Of a stretch of DNA of 64,000 bases, positions 7,378-16,680 are shown one piece after another. Location: NCBI RefSeq assembly GCF_008642335.1, contig NZ_CP029191.1:5084001-5148000 (forward strand). Direction: 5' to 3'. The translations under genes were made by a program, and so were the position numbers. Source of the DNA: Streptomyces venezuelae. Lineage in GTDB: Bacteria > Actinomycetota > Actinomycetes > Streptomycetales > Streptomycetaceae. Under the pieces are notes generated by a model. It saw only the letters and a list, made by a program, of their open reading frames with translations. It did not search any database and was not told where the DNA came from. Positions within the stretch are counted from its first letter, which is position 1. Each line of letters starts with the position of its first letter.

Positions 7378-10300
7378 TTGCACAGACAAGTGAAGAGAGC
7401 GTACGGGGCCAGTATCGCCGCGGCGGTCGCCGTGGCCCTCGCCGCGGGCATGACCAGCCCCGCGGCCGCGGACCCGTCGACCGCGGGACAGTCGGCCACG
7501 GCGGGGGGCGGGCTCGGCAAGAGCGCGGGCAAGGACCGCGTCACGCTGATCACCGGTGACCGTGCCGTCCTCGACGCCGAAGGCCGTGTGGTCGGCATCG
7601 ACCGCGCCAAGGGCCGGGAGCACATACCCGTACAGGTGCGGCGCAGCGGCGGACACACGCTGCTGATACCCGCCGACGCGCGGCGCCTGATCGCCGACGG
7701 CACCCTCGACCAGCGCCTTTTCGACGTCACGGAGCTGAACAAGAAGCGCAACCGTGCGGCGCAGAAGAAGGCGCTCAAGGTCATCGTCGGCTACAAGGGC
7801 GCGGCCGCCGCGGCCAAGGCCGACGTGCGCGGCGCCGGTGACACCACCGTCCGCAGGAGCCTGAAGACGCTGAACGCCGACGCGGTCAGCACGCCGAAGC
7901 GGGACGCTGGCGACCTGTGGGCCGCCCTCACCAGGGGCAAGGGCACCGACCGCACCGCGGCGTCCGGAATCAGCCACGTCTGGTTCGACGGCGTCCGCAA
8001 GGCGAGCCTCGACAAGAGCGTGAAGCAGATCGGCGCCGACAAGGCGTGGGCCGCCGGGTACGACGGCAAGGGCGTCAAGATCGCCGTCCTGGACACCGGC
8101 GTCGACGCCACGCACCCGGACCTCAAGGACCAGGTGATCGCGGAGAAGAACTTCACGGGGTCCGCCGACGCCAAGGACCGCTACGGCCACGGCACGCACG
8201 TCGCGTCCATCGCGGCCGGCACGGGCGCCAAGTCCGGCGGGAAGTTCAAGGGCGTCGCACCCGGCGCCAAGCTCCTCAACGCCAAGGTCCTCGACGACGA
8301 CGGCTACGGCGACGACTCCGGCATCATCGCCGGCATGGACTGGGCGGCCGCCCAAGGCGCCGACGTCGTCAACCTGAGCCTCGGCGGCCCCGACGCCCCC
8401 GGCGTCGACCCGCTCGAAGCGCAGGTCGACAAGGTCTCCGCGGAGAAGGGCATCCTCTTCGCGATCGCCGCGGGCAACGACGGCGAGCCCGGCTCGGTCG
8501 GCTCCCCGGGCAGCGCGGACGCAGCCCTCACCGTCGGCGCAGTCGACGACAACGACAAGCTGGCGGACTTCTCCAGCCAGGGCCCGCGGGTCGGCGACAG
8601 CGCCGTCAAGCCCGACGTGACCGCGCCCGGCGTGGACATCACGGCGGCCGCGGCGCCCGGCTCCGTCATCGACAAGGAAGTCGGCCAGAACCCCGAGGGG
8701 TACCTGACGATCTCCGGTACGTCGATGGCGACCCCGCACGTCGCGGGCGCCGCCGCGCTGCTCAAGCAGCAGCACCCGGACTGGAAGTACACGGAGCTGA
8801 AGGGCGCGCTCACCGGCTCCACCAAGGGCGGCAACTACACCGCGTTCCAGCAGGGTTCGGGACGTATCGCCGTCGACAAGGCCATCAAGCAGACCGTGAT
8901 CGCCGACCCGGTGTCGGTGAGCTTCGGCACGCAGCAGTGGCCGCACACCGACGACAAGCCGGTCACCAAGAAGGTCACCTACAAGAACCTCGGCAAGGAC
9001 GATGTCACCCTCGACCTGACGGTGACCGCCACCGACCCGAAGGGCCGTCCGGCCCCCACCGGGTTCTTCACCCTCGGCGCGAAGAAGGTCACGGTCCCCG
9101 CGGGCGGCACCGCCTCCGTGGACCTGACGGCCGACTCCAAGCTGGGCGGCACGGTCGACGGCGCGTACTCCGCGTTCGTCGTGGCGTCGGGCGGCGGCCA
9201 GTCGGTGCGCACCGCGGCCGCGGTCGACCGCGAGGTGGAGTCGTACGACGTCACCGTGAAGCACCTCGGGCGTGACGGACAGCCGACGAAGCACTACATG
9301 GACTCGTTCATCGGCCTCACCGGCGCCGCCAGAGGCGCGGACCGGAGCTCGTACGACCCGTCCGGCACCGTCAAGCTGCGCGTGCCCAAGGGCAGTTACG
9401 CCCTCGACGCGAACGTCGCGGTCGACCTGGAGGACCTCGGCAAGGGCCTCGACTGGCTCGCCCAGCCGAAGGTGGACGTCACCAAGAACACCACGGTGAC
9501 GGTGGACGCGCGGACGGCCAAGCCCGTCGACGTGACCGTGCCGGCGACCGACCTCAAGGGCGTCCTCGCGGCACCCGACTACACGGTCGAGACGCCGGAC
9601 TTCAGCGCGGGCTTCGGCTGGCTGATGGACGAGTACAAGAACTTCCGCACCGCCTCCATCGGTGCCGCCCCGACCGGCGTCACGCTCAGCCAGTCGTGGC
9701 CGGCCGTCTGGACCAAGGGTGACGACACCGAGTACAACGTCACCTCCGGCGGCAAGGTGAAGCAGCTCGCCACCGGCTACACCAAGCACTACAAGGCGGC
9801 CGACCTGGCCACGCTCAAGGTCGGGCTCGGCGCGGCCGCGAGCGGCAAGACGGGCTCGCTGCGCGCGTCCGCCGAGCTGCCCGACGTCGACGGCGGCTGG
9901 TCCGTCTCCGTCCCGACGAAGCTGCCGACCGAGCGCAGGGTGTACGTGTCGACGGGCGACAAGGTCAAGTGGGGCCTGGAGTTCGAGCAGAACGGCCCGC
10001 CGAACCCGTCCGACCCCGAGGGCTGGCCGACCCTGGAGACCGCCTACACGCTGGGCGCCTCGCAGACCTTCAAGCCGGGCGCGACGTACGAGAAGACGTT
10101 CAACACGGCCGTCTTCGGCCCGCGCATCGGCGGTGTGTACGGGGTCTACCGGCGCGGCAACCAGATCGTGGGCGACCTGCCCGTCTTCGCCGACGGCCAG
10201 ACCCACGCGGGCTACTCGCTGTACACGTCGGTGAAGACGACGCTGACCCGCAACGGCACGCAGATCGGCGAGAACGCCGACCCGCTGGCCGGCGAGAAGC

Positions 10301-10737
10301 CGTTCAAGGTGCCGTCGGGCGACGCCGCGTACAAGCTGTCGACGTCCGTGAAGCGCAGCGTCAAGGTGGGCGCGGCCTCCACGCGCATCGACGCGAGCTT
10401 CAGCTTCCGCTCCAAGAAGGTCGACGAGGCGAAGCTGCCGGTCTCCACGGTGCGGTTCGGCGCGAAGACCGACCTGAGCAGCCGGGTGAAGGCCGACGAG
10501 AAGCAGTCCGTGCCGGTGACGGTGCAGGGTGCGGCAGCCGGCTCGAACCTGAAGTCCCTCGCCGTGTACGTCTCCTACGACTACGGCCAGACCTGGAAGA
10601 AGGTCACGGTCACGGGCGGCAAGATCTCCGTGAAGAACCCCGCGAAGAACAAGGCGATCTCGTTCCACGCCAAGATCGCGGACAAGAAGGGCAACAAGTC
10701 GACGCTGTCGATCTACAACGCGTTCTACGCGAAGTGA
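7378..10737 (+). CDS. Secreted subtilisin-like serine protease (S8)
   Basis: An 1119-residue extracellular endopeptidase. Domains in order: signal peptide (1-31), propeptide (about 45-205), S8 catalytic domain with Asp239 in VLDTGVD, His271 in GHGTHVAS, oxyanion Asn367 in AAGND and Ser449 in SGTSMATPH. About 600 residues of beta-rich C-terminal domains follow, probably for substrate or surface binding. The start is likely TTG at 7378 with AGGGGGA just upstream; the spacing is short, and a GTG at 7390 is the alternative. A terminator hairpin follows. Substrate specificity is unknown. Confidence 0.92.
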   Translation: MHRQVKRAYGASIAAAVAVALAAGMTSPAAADPSTAGQSATAGGGLGKSAGKDRVTLITGDRAVLDAEGRVVGIDRAKGREHIPVQVRRSGGHTLLIPADARRLIADGTLDQRLFDVTELNKKRNRAAQKKALKVIVGYKGAAAAAKADVRGAGDTTVRRSLKTLNADAVSTPKRDAGDLWAALTRGKGTDRTAASGISHVWFDGVRKASLDKSVKQIGADKAWAAGYDGKGVKIAVLDTGVDATHPDLKDQVIAEKNFTGSADAKDRYGHGTHVASIAAGTGAKSGGKFKGVAPGAKLLNAKVLDDDGYGDDSGIIAGMDWAAAQGADVVNLSLGGPDAPGVDPLEAQVDKVSAEKGILFAIAAGNDGEPGSVGSPGSADAALTVGAVDDNDKLADFSSQGPRVGDSAVKPDVTAPGVDITAAAAPGSVIDKEVGQNPEGYLTISGTSMATPHVAGAAALLKQQHPDWKYTELKGALTGSTKGGNYTAFQQGSGRIAVDKAIKQTVIADPVSVSFGTQQWPHTDDKPVTKKVTYKNLGKDDVTLDLTVTATDPKGRPAPTGFFTLGAKKVTVPAGGTASVDLTADSKLGGTVDGAYSAFVVASGGGQSVRTAAAVDREVESYDVTVKHLGRDGQPTKHYMDSFIGLTGAARGADRSSYDPSGTVKLRVPKGSYALDANVAVDLEDLGKGLDWLAQPKVDVTKNTTVTVDARTAKPVDVTVPATDLKGVLAAPDYTVETPDFSAGFGWLMDEYKNFRTASIGAAPTGVTLSQSWPAVWTKGDDTEYNVTSGGKVKQLATGYTKHYKAADLATLKVGLGAAASGKTGSLRASAELPDVDGGWSVSVPTKLPTERRVYVSTGDKVKWGLEFEQNGPPNPSDPEGWPTLETAYTLGASQTFKPGATYEKTFNTAVFGPRIGGVYGVYRRGNQIVGDLPVFADGQTHAGYSLYTSVKTTLTRNGTQIGENADPLAGEKPFKVPSGDAAYKLSTSVKRSVKVGAASTRIDASFSFRSKKVDEAKLPVSTVRFGAKTDLSSRVKADEKQSVPVTVQGAAAGSNLKSLAVYVSYDYGQTWKKVTVTGGKISVKNPAKNKAISFHAKIADKKGNKSTLSIYNAFYAK

Positions 10738-10783
10738 CGGACGCGTACGCTCGCGCCGTGCAGCCGTAGCCCACGCGCGGGCG

Positions 10784-10818
10784 CCCGGGCCGACCCCGAA
10801 CTTCGGGGTCGGCCCGGG
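10784..10818 (+). terminator. Terminator after the subtilisin gene
   Basis: A perfect 17-bp inverted repeat with arms CCCGGGCCGACCCCGAA and TTCGGGGTCGGCCCGGG, separated by one base, lies 46 bases after the subtilisin stop. Confidence 0.7.
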
Positions 10819-10867
10819 ACGGCAGCCGGGCCGTACGCGCGGTCGGCTGATCCACCGGGAAGGGCAC

Positions 10868-11278
10868 ATGCGGGGACACATCGAGCGGGGCCCGTTCCTG
10901 CTGGCACTGCTCGCCGCACTTGCGCTGGCCGGCTGCCTGTCGAGCATCGGGCCGGGCGGCGCCGGAGCCGGAACGGCTCTCGCGGAGGACGGTGCCCAGT
11001 CGAGCGGCACCGTGGGCAACGAGCACGCCCGCGTGGGGGACATCTGGTACCTCGCGCTCCCGGCGCCGCACAACACCTCCGCGAGGTCCATCGAGATCAC
11101 GCGGGTCGCCGTCGACCACGTCCCGGCAGGGATCGAACTGCTGGGATTCGGCGCCTACGACCTTGACGACACCGAAGGGCTCCCGCTGCTCACGAAGAAG
11201 AACGGGGCGCACACACCCGACTTCGAGAAGCTGAGGAACTACGCGACGAAACCGGTGAAGGTGAAAGTGGCCGAGTAG
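10868..11278 (+). CDS. Putative lipoprotein of unknown function
   Basis: A 136-residue protein with a signal peptide ending in the lipobox LALAGC (Cys23), so it is predicted to be anchored to the outer face of the membrane. The mature part has no recognised domain. It is mostly beta-prone and ends abruptly in KPVKVKVAE. I cannot exclude that the gene is a shortened relative of a longer protein, because the last residues read like the interior of a beta-sandwich. It follows the subtilisin terminator and is convergent with the SnoaL-like gene. Confidence 0.6.
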   Translation: MRGHIERGPFLLALLAALALAGCLSSIGPGGAGAGTALAEDGAQSSGTVGNEHARVGDIWYLALPAPHNTSARSIEITRVAVDHVPAGIELLGFGAYDLDDTEGLPLLTKKNGAHTPDFEKLRNYATKPVKVKVAE

Positions 11279-11280
11279 CG

Positions 11281-11302
11281 GTCGGTCCGACGGCGGACCG
11301 GC
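11281..11302. terminator. Short hairpin between convergent genes
   Basis: A CGGTCCG-acgg-CGGACCG hairpin, extended by a G-C pair outside one wobble pair, fills the space between the lipoprotein stop and the SnoaL-like stop. Confidence 0.5.
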
Positions 11303-11305
11303 CCG

Positions 11306-11704
11306 TCACGGTGACTGCGGCGCGGCACCGAACGGACTGTCGATCACGTATCGCCAGAACCCGTCGGTGCCGCGTCGTACCACGTCCGTGGCCGTGGACC
11401 GGGTCTCGCCCGCGCCGATCTCCCAGTCGACGACGAGCAGCGCCACGTCCCCGGCGACGTGCACGTGCCGGGGCCGCACGGTCATCGGCAGGCCGAGGGC
11501 GAGGAACGGTGCGTTGGCTGCGGCGATCTCCGCGCCGCCGTGCACGGCCTCGCCGGACTCGGGCACGAAGGCGGCCCGTTCCTCGTAGAGCTCGCGCACG
11601 GCGTGCGGATCGCCGCTGTTGAAGCGCGCGGCGAAGGCGGCGGGGACGTCCTCGGGCCGGGTGGGCAGGCCGGACGCCGTCGTGTTACTCCTGCTGTCGG
11701 TCAT
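11306..11704 (-). CDS. SnoaL-like / SgcJ family small protein
   Basis: A 132-residue protein of the NTF2-like cone fold. Its pattern (AAFAARFNSGDPHAVRELYE near the N-terminus, then VHGGAEI, then DWEIG and DVVRR) matches the SgcJ/EcaC/DUF4440 group, which includes small hydrolases, isomerases and non-catalytic binders. There is no signal peptide. It is divergent from the HxlR regulator with 24 bases between the starts, so the regulator probably controls it. A TACGGT box six bases upstream of the ATG suggests a leaderless transcript. Confidence 0.7.
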   Translation of the reverse strand: MTDSRSNTTASGLPTRPEDVPAAFAARFNSGDPHAVRELYEERAAFVPESGEAVHGGAEIAAANAPFLALGLPMTVRPRHVHVAGDVALLVVDWEIGAGETRSTATDVVRRGTDGFWRYVIDSPFGAAPQSP

Positions 11705-11710
11705 GGCTGA

Positions 11711-11716
11711 ACCGTA
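11711..11716 (-). promoter_or_regulatory. Leaderless-type -10 box (TACGGT)
   Basis: On the minus strand TACGGT ends six bases before the ATG at 11704. The same bases overlap the TAGGAGG ribosome site of the divergent hxlR-type gene, so the two genes share a very small control region. Confidence 0.45.
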
Positions 11717-11728
11717 GGAGGCCCTCTC

Positions 11729-12115
11729 GTGACTCACCGAACGGTAAGCGGCACACGCCCCGGGCTGCCCGACGACGCCCTGGCGGAGGTCGCCGCCCCG
11801 AGCCCGGACTGCCCCGTGGAGATCACGCTCGCCGCGCTGCGCGGCCGCTGGACCACGCTCGTCGTCCGCGAGCTGCTGCGGCGCGACACGGCCCCGTACG
11901 GGGAACTCGCCTCGGCGCTGCCGCAGTTGTCCGACAAGACCCTGACCGAGCGTCTCACGCAGCTGGTCGCCGCGGGCGCGGTCCACCGGACCCGCACCCC
12001 GGGCTGGCCCACCACGGTGACGTACGGACTCACCCCGCGCGGCCGTGCGCTGGGCCCGGTCCTGCAAGCCCTGTGGGACTGGGGCGAGCTGCCCGCTCAG
12101 CCCTCGGCGCCGTAG
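11729..12115 (+). CDS. HxlR-family transcriptional regulator
   Basis: A 128-residue winged-helix DNA-binding protein. The HxlR signature starts at CPVEITLAALRGRWT and continues through LPQLSDKTLTERLTQL (recognition helix region) and the wing YGLTPRGRAL. Proteins of this group often sense redox or electrophile stress through the N-terminal Cys, and one is present here in the DCPVE segment. The GTG start has TAGGAGG seven bases upstream. The last 19 bases overlap the 3' end of the convergent VOC gene. Confidence 0.88.
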   Translation: MTHRTVSGTRPGLPDDALAEVAAPSPDCPVEITLAALRGRWTTLVVRELLRRDTAPYGELASALPQLSDKTLTERLTQLVAAGAVHRTRTPGWPTTVTYGLTPRGRALGPVLQALWDWGELPAQPSAP

Positions 12116-12483
12116 GGCCTCGTGATGATTTCCAGGTTGTGGCCGTCGGGGTCGTCCCAGTAGACGCCGCGGCCGCCGTCGTTCGTGTTCGTCTCGCCGG
12201 CGCGGCGGTGGTACGGGTCGGCCCAGTAGGGGAGGCCACGGCTCTTGATGCGGCCGAAGATCTCGTCGAACTCGTCCTCGGAGACGAGGAAGGCGTAGTG
12301 CTGGGGCACGAAGGGGCCGCTGCCGTCCTCGTAGTAGTCGAGGGTCACGCCGTTGGGGATCTCCACGGGGACGAAGGGGCCGTACTGGGGGCCCACCTCC
12401 AGGCCGAGGATGTCCGCGAGGAACTGGGCGGACGCCTTGCTGTCCCGTGCCGTGACGATGGTGTGGTTGAGCTCGATCGACAT
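12097..12483 (-). CDS. VOC (glyoxalase/dioxygenase-like) family protein
   Basis: A 128-residue protein with the paired beta-alpha-beta-beta-beta units of the vicinal oxygen chelate superfamily. It shows NHTIVTARD at the start (His as first metal ligand), a middle QHYAFLVSEDEF (second ligand region) and YWDDPDGHNLEII near the end (terminal Glu ligand). Members include glyoxalases, extradiol dioxygenases and antibiotic-binding proteins, and the substrate here is not evident. The GGAGG ribosome site precedes the ATG. Its 3' end overlaps that of the HxlR gene by 19 bases. Confidence 0.82.
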   Translation of the reverse strand: MSIELNHTIVTARDSKASAQFLADILGLEVGPQYGPFVPVEIPNGVTLDYYEDGSGPFVPQHYAFLVSEDEFDEIFGRIKSRGLPYWADPYHRRAGETNTNDGGRGVYWDDPDGHNLEIITRPYGAEG

Positions 12484-12638
12484 CGTGCGACCTCCGGTCT
12501 GCCGGTCCTGCCGTTGTCCGGGTCCGTTGCCCGGTCTGCTGTCCGGTCCGGGAACCACCGTAGGACCGGCGGGCCCGGCGACGCATCGGTCGCCGGGCCC
12601 GCCGGGGTGCGCCATCGGCCCTAGGCCGCGCGGACGAG

Positions 12639-13691
12639 TCAGATCGTCGCGGTGTCGATCACGAAGCGGTAGCGCACGTCGCTGGCGAGTACCCGCTCGT
12701 ACGCCTCGTTGATCTGGTCCGCGCGGATCAGCTCGATCTCCGCACCGAGGCCGTGCGCGGCGCAGAAGTCCAGCATCTCCTGCGTCTCCTGGATGCCGCC
12801 GATGCCGGAGCCCGCGAGGGTCTTGCGGCCGCCGATCACGGAGAACAGGTTGAGGGAGACCGGCTCCTCGGGGGCGCCGACGTTCACGAAGGCGCCGTCC
12901 GTGCGGAGCAGACCCAGGTACTTGTCCAGGGGCAGCGGCGCGGAGACCGTCGACAGGATCAGGTCGAAGGAGCCCGCGAGCTGCTCGAACGTGGCGTCGT
13001 CGCTGGTCGCGTAGTAGTGGTCGGCGCCCAGCTTCAGGCCGTCGTCCTTCTTGCGCAGGGTCTGCGAGAGGACGGTGACCTCCGCGCCCATGGCGTGCGC
13101 GATCTTGACGGCCATGTGGCCGAGACCGCCGAGGCCGACGACGGCGACCTTCCTGCCGGGGCCCGCGTGCCAGTGCGCGAGCGGGGAGTACGTGGTGATG
13201 CCGGCGCACAGCAGCGGCGCGGCCACGTCGAGGGAGAGCCCGTCGGGGATGCGGAGGGTGTACGCCTCGTCCACGACGATGTGCGTGGAGTAGCCGCCGT
13301 ACGTCGGCTCGCCGTCCTTGCCGATCCCGTTGTACGTCTGGATGTTGCCCTGCGCGCAGTACTGCTCAAGGCCCGCCTTGCAGTTCTCGCACTCGCGGCA
13401 GGAGTCGACCATGCAGCCGACACCGACGCGGTCACCGACGGTGAACTTGGTGACACCGGGGCCGACCTCGGTGACGACACCGACGATCTCGTGGCCGGGC
13501 ACCATCGGGTAGATGCCCTTGCCCCAGCCGTCGCGGGCCTGGTGGATGTCGGAGTGGCAGATACCGGCGTACTTGATGTCGATCAGGACGTCGAACTCGC
13601 CGACGGCGCGGCGCGGCACGGTGGTCCGCTCCAGGGGCGCCTCGGGGGCGGGAGCGGCGTAGGCGGAAACGGTGGTGATCTGCTCAGTCAT
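12639..13691 (-). CDS. Zinc-dependent NAD(P) alcohol dehydrogenase
   Basis: A 350-residue medium-chain dehydrogenase of the cinnamyl-alcohol/YahK-like group, which interconverts aldehydes and primary alcohols, usually with NADPH. The catalytic zinc site is visible (GICHSDIH, then GHEIVG), as is a four-Cys structural zinc lobe ([15 protein letters not shown]) and the Rossmann motif GLGGLGH. It is divergent from a helix-turn-helix regulator with 138 bases between the starts, so that regulator may respond to the substrate alcohol or aldehyde. Confidence 0.9.
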   Translation of the reverse strand: MTEQITTVSAYAAPAPEAPLERTTVPRRAVGEFDVLIDIKYAGICHSDIHQARDGWGKGIYPMVPGHEIVGVVTEVGPGVTKFTVGDRVGVGCMVDSCRECENCKAGLEQYCAQGNIQTYNGIGKDGEPTYGGYSTHIVVDEAYTLRIPDGLSLDVAAPLLCAGITTYSPLAHWHAGPGRKVAVVGLGGLGHMAVKIAHAMGAEVTVLSQTLRKKDDGLKLGADHYYATSDDATFEQLAGSFDLILSTVSAPLPLDKYLGLLRTDGAFVNVGAPEEPVSLNLFSVIGGRKTLAGSGIGGIQETQEMLDFCAAHGLGAEIELIRADQINEAYERVLASDVRYRFVIDTATI

Positions 13692-13829
13692 GTCACCGAG
13701 GCTGCCACTGACCTGCGGTGTCACCCAGACACCCGTTCTGCCTACGACCACTGTGCCTACCACTGGCGGGGACAGGCTCCCCGGCGTACGCCCCTGGATA
13801 CGGGACGGCGGGGCTGGATACTGGAGAGC

Positions 13830-14714
13830 ATGGACGAGAACCCCGCGCTCCTCGGCAGTCGGGCGGAGCTGAGCGAGTTCCTGCGCACCCGCAGGGCGCG
13901 GCTGCAGCCCCAGGACGTCGGCCTGCCGAACTTCGGACGGCACCGCAGGGTGCCCGGCCTGCGCCGCGAGGAGCTCGCCCAGCTCGCCGGGGTCTCCGTC
14001 GCGTACTACACCCGGCTCGAACAGGGCAACGGCCGCAACGTCTCCGGCGAGGTGCTCGACGCCATCGCGCGTGCCCTGCGCCTGACCGACGCCGAGCACG
14101 CCCACCTGACGCGGCTCGCGAAGCCGAAGACCCTCAAGAAGAAGCGGGCGGCGCGCCAGCAGCACATGCGGCCCGCGCTGCAGCAGCTCCTCGACTCCGT
14201 GCAGTCCGTGCCCGCGTACGTGGTGGGCCGCCGCTCGGACATCCTCGGCTGGAACGCGCTCGCCGCGGCGCTCTTCGGCGACTGGGGCGAGCTCGCGCCG
14301 GCCGACCGGAACTGGGCGCGCATCTGCTTCCTGGACCCGCGCTCGCGCGACCTCTTCGTGGACTGGGAGCAGAAGGCGTCGGACATCGTCGGCTACCTGC
14401 GCATGGACGCGGGCTGCTACCCGAACGACCCCGAACTCTCCTCCCTGGTCGGCGAACTCTCCGTGAAGAGCGAGGAGTTCAGGGGCCTGTGGGCCACGCA
14501 CGACGTCCGCGAGAAGGGCCACGGCGTCAAGCGCCTGCACCATCCGCTGGTGGGCGACCTGACGTTGTCCTTCGAGACGCTGCGGCTGCCGGACGACTGC
14601 GACCAGTCCCTGCTGATGTACCACGCGGAACCGGACTCGGCCTCGGCGGAGGGCCTGCGGCTGCTCGCGAGCTGGGGGCGGGACGCGTCGGCGGTGGGAA
14701 CGCCGCGGCAGTAG
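13830..14714 (+). CDS. Helix-turn-helix regulator with MmyB-like ligand domain
   Basis: A 294-residue transcription factor. An N-terminal XRE-type helix-turn-helix (about 15-90, [20 protein letters not shown]) is followed by a C-terminal domain of the MmyB-like PAS-related type (about 110-285; [20 protein letters not shown]). In Streptomyces such genes are typically paired divergently with the oxidoreductase they control, and here the partner is the zinc alcohol dehydrogenase. The C-terminal domain may bind a small hydrophobic ligand, an inference from the family. Confidence 0.85.
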   Translation: MDENPALLGSRAELSEFLRTRRARLQPQDVGLPNFGRHRRVPGLRREELAQLAGVSVAYYTRLEQGNGRNVSGEVLDAIARALRLTDAEHAHLTRLAKPKTLKKKRAARQQHMRPALQQLLDSVQSVPAYVVGRRSDILGWNALAAALFGDWGELAPADRNWARICFLDPRSRDLFVDWEQKASDIVGYLRMDAGCYPNDPELSSLVGELSVKSEEFRGLWATHDVREKGHGVKRLHHPLVGDLTLSFETLRLPDDCDQSLLMYHAEPDSASAEGLRLLASWGRDASAVGTPRQ

Positions 14715-14777
14715 GTTGCTCGTCCGATTTCGCGGGAGGCGGAACGCTCCACCCTGCGCCGCCGACCGTATCGCTCC

Positions 14778-14783
14778 TACGCT
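14778..14783 (+). promoter_or_regulatory. Leaderless-type -10 box (TACGCT) for popR
   Basis: TACGCT is followed by six bases and then the GTG start at 14790. The intervening GGGGCG touches the start codon, so it cannot act as a normal ribosome site. Confidence 0.45.
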
Positions 14784-14789
14784 GGGGCG

Positions 14790-15176
14790 GTGAGCAGCCA
14801 AGAGCGCCAGAAGGCGAACGAAGCCCGCGTCATCCACCTCCGCCCGGTCGAGGCGGCGCCGACACCTGCCCGGCCCGCAGGGGAGAAGGAACCCCTCTGG
14901 CGCGACGTCGTCGGCGACGTCCTGCGCGGTGAGCGCCTCGCGCAGGAGCGCACGCTCAAGGACGTGGCGGACGCCGCCCGGATCTCCATGCCATACCTCT
15001 CCGAGCTGGAGCGCGGCCGCAAGGAAGCCTCCTCCGAGGTCCTCGCGGCCGCGGCCCGCGCACTGGGTCTGGGCCTGCCCGACCTGCTCTCCCTCGCCCA
15101 GACGCGCCTGGCCGGCCTTCCCCGCGCGAGGTCGGCCAGGGCGTCGTTCCAGGGCGACGTGCGCCTGGCGGCGTGA
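14790..15176 (+). CDS. popR: PopR/ClgR-family activator of clpP genes
   Basis: A 128-residue regulator with a central XRE-type helix-turn-helix (about 48-103; [20 protein letters not shown] is diagnostic of the ClgR/PopR family). It ends in Leu-Ala-Ala. In Streptomyces lividans PopR activates clpP3-clpP4 and is itself degraded by ClpP1P2, with two C-terminal alanines needed. The LAA end and the position right beside clpP4-clpP3 support PopR rather than ClgR. The stop is 13 bases from the clpP4 stop, so the genes converge. I did not find a convincing binding palindrome upstream of clpP3. Confidence 0.82.
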   Translation: MSSQERQKANEARVIHLRPVEAAPTPARPAGEKEPLWRDVVGDVLRGERLAQERTLKDVADAARISMPYLSELERGRKEASSEVLAAAARALGLGLPDLLSLAQTRLAGLPRARSARASFQGDVRLAA

Positions 15177-15189
15177 TCGGTCGGTGGGA

Positions 15190-15807
15190 TCAGGCCGCGG
15201 CCGCGGCCGGCAGGGCCCGCCTGCTGAGCACCTGATCCGCGAGCCCGTACGCGACCGCCTCCTGCGCCGTGAAGACCTTGTCGCGGTCCATGTCGGCGCG
15301 GAGCGTCGCGATGTCGTGGTGCGTGTGGTGGGCCAGCACCTCCTCGACCTGCGAGCGGATCCGGAGCATTTCCTTCGCCTGCAGGCTGAGGTCGGACACC
15401 GTGCCCTGCTGTCCGCGGCTCGCGGGCTGCCCGAGCAGCACGCGCGCGTGGTCGAGGACGAACCGCCGCCCCGGGTCGCCGCCGGCCAGGAGCACGGCGG
15501 CGGTCGAGGCGGCCTGGCCGACGCAGAACGTCGAGATCGGCGCGGTGATGAAGCTCATCGTGTCGTAGATGGCCATGAGCGAGGTGAAGGACCCACCGGG
15601 CGAGTTGATGTACAGGGACACCTCGCGCTCCGGCGCGGACGACTCGAGATGCAGGAGCTGCGCGATGACGACGTTGGCGACGCCGTCGTCGATCTCCGTC
15701 CCGAGGAAGATGATCCGCTCGGAGAGCAGCCGGCTGTAGACGTCGTAGGCGCGCTCGCCCCCTTGCGGGGTGCGCTCGACGACGGTGGGAATGGTGTACT
15801 GACTCAT
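15190..15807 (-). CDS. clpP4: ClpP protease subunit ClpP4 lacking the catalytic histidine
   Basis: A 205-residue ClpP-family subunit. ClpP rings degrade unfolded or tagged proteins with Clp ATPases. The nucleophile Ser101 (GQAASTAAV) and the DRD Asp (Asp176) are present. The position of the catalytic His reads LLGQP, with Gly126 where family members have MHQP or IHQP; codon GGC is clear on the minus strand. The subunit is therefore predicted to be inactive by itself and may act as a structural or regulatory partner of ClpP3. It is the second gene of the clpP3-clpP4 operon, with 18 bases between the genes. It may be activated by PopR when ClpP1P2 fails, by analogy with S. lividans. Confidence 0.85.
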   Translation of the reverse strand: MSQYTIPTVVERTPQGGERAYDVYSRLLSERIIFLGTEIDDGVANVVIAQLLHLESSAPEREVSLYINSPGGSFTSLMAIYDTMSFITAPISTFCVGQAASTAAVLLAGGDPGRRFVLDHARVLLGQPASRGQQGTVSDLSLQAKEMLRIRSQVEEVLAHHTHHDIATLRADMDRDKVFTAQEAVAYGLADQVLSRRALPAAAAA

Positions 15808-15825
15808 TGCTCTCCCTCCCCTTCC

Positions 15826-16473
15826 TCAGATCCCGAGCCCGATACGGCGCTTCGACCCGGCGGGCCGTACGTCGTCGAGGGAGGCGACCACGTGGTCGAC
15901 CATCCCGTACTCCTTGGCCTGCTCGGCGGTGAACCACCGGTCCCGGTCGCCGTCCCGCGAGATCGTCTCCTCGCTCTGCCCGGTGTGCTCGGCGGTGAGC
16001 CGTTCGATGGTCCGCTTCGTGAACTCCAGGTTCTCGGCCTGGATGGCGATGTCCGCGGTGGTGCCGCCGATGCCGGCGGAGGGCTGGTGCATCATGATCC
16101 GCGCGTGGGGCAGCGCGAACCGCTTCCCCTGCGTGCCGACGCTGAGCAGGAACTGCCCCATGCTGGCGGCGAACCCCATGGCGAGGGTCGCCACGTCGTT
16201 CGGGATGAGCCGCATGGTGTCGTAGATGGCGAGCCCGGCGGTGACGGAGCCGCCGGGGCTGTTGATGTACAGACTGATGTCGGTCTTCGGATCCTCCGCC
16301 GACAGCAACAGCATCTGCGCGCACACGCGGTTGGCGGACACCTCGTCGACCTGCGTCCCGAGGAACACGATCCGCTGGTTGAGCAGCTGCGCGGCGAGAT
16401 GGTCGTCGAACCGTGACGGCACGGTCTCCCCGTCCTCCCCCCGCACGACCCGCTCCCTGCTCCGTACCTCCAT
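15826..16473 (-). CDS. clpP3: ATP-dependent Clp protease subunit ClpP3
   Basis: A 215-residue ClpP subunit with a complete triad: Ser104 (GFAASMGQF), His129 (MMHQP) and Asp178 (GDRDRWF). It would form the proteolytic chamber, probably as mixed rings with ClpP4. The start is the ATG at 16471-16473, with GGGAGG upstream. The frame is open for another 47 codons, but these have no family similarity. First gene of the clpP3-clpP4 operon. The 207-base region upstream contains the exporter terminator and no gene. Confidence 0.9.
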   Translation of the reverse strand: MEVRSRERVVRGEDGETVPSRFDDHLAAQLLNQRIVFLGTQVDEVSANRVCAQMLLLSAEDPKTDISLYINSPGGSVTAGLAIYDTMRLIPNDVATLAMGFAASMGQFLLSVGTQGKRFALPHARIMMHQPSAGIGGTTADIAIQAENLEFTKRTIERLTAEHTGQSEETISRDGDRDRWFTAEQAKEYGMVDHVVASLDDVRPAGSKRRIGLGI

Positions 16474-16623
16474 GGCGCCTCCCGTATCCCGGAAACGAGG
16501 CCCAACGCCCCGCTCCACCACCACTGTTGCCCGCGCCGAAGCGGCCTGACAGAAATCTCGGCCCGTGGCAGATTCGCTGAGGGCAGAGGAGGCGCCCCGT
16601 ACGGGCCCCTTCACCGGGCAGCT

Positions 16624-16661
16624 GAAAGCCCCTGTCCTTGTGGGGCGGGGCAGGGGCTTTC
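16624..16661 (-). terminator. Terminator of the ABC exporter operon
   Basis: GAAAGCCCCTG (16624-16634) pairs with CAGGGGCTTTC (16651-16661), 20 bases past the permease stop. Confidence 0.65.
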
Positions 16662-16680
16662 GCGTCGGGGGAGTCTTCGC

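Noticed and set aside
7252..11100. Long open frame of 1282 codons opposite the subtilisin gene
   Set aside because: It is a by-product of GC-rich third positions in the real gene. It is Arg/Gly/Val/Ala-rich, has no recognisable domain and no good start, and the opposite strand encodes a clear protease.
10868..11278. Possibility that the lipoprotein gene is truncated by a frameshift
   Set aside because: The C-terminus looks abrupt, but I could not read a convincing continuation in another frame beyond the stop, and a terminator follows directly.
16474..16623. Search for a PopR or ClgR binding palindrome upstream of clpP3
   Set aside because: CTGT...ACAG at 16524-16552 is only weakly symmetrical and does not match a motif I could justify, so it was not listed.
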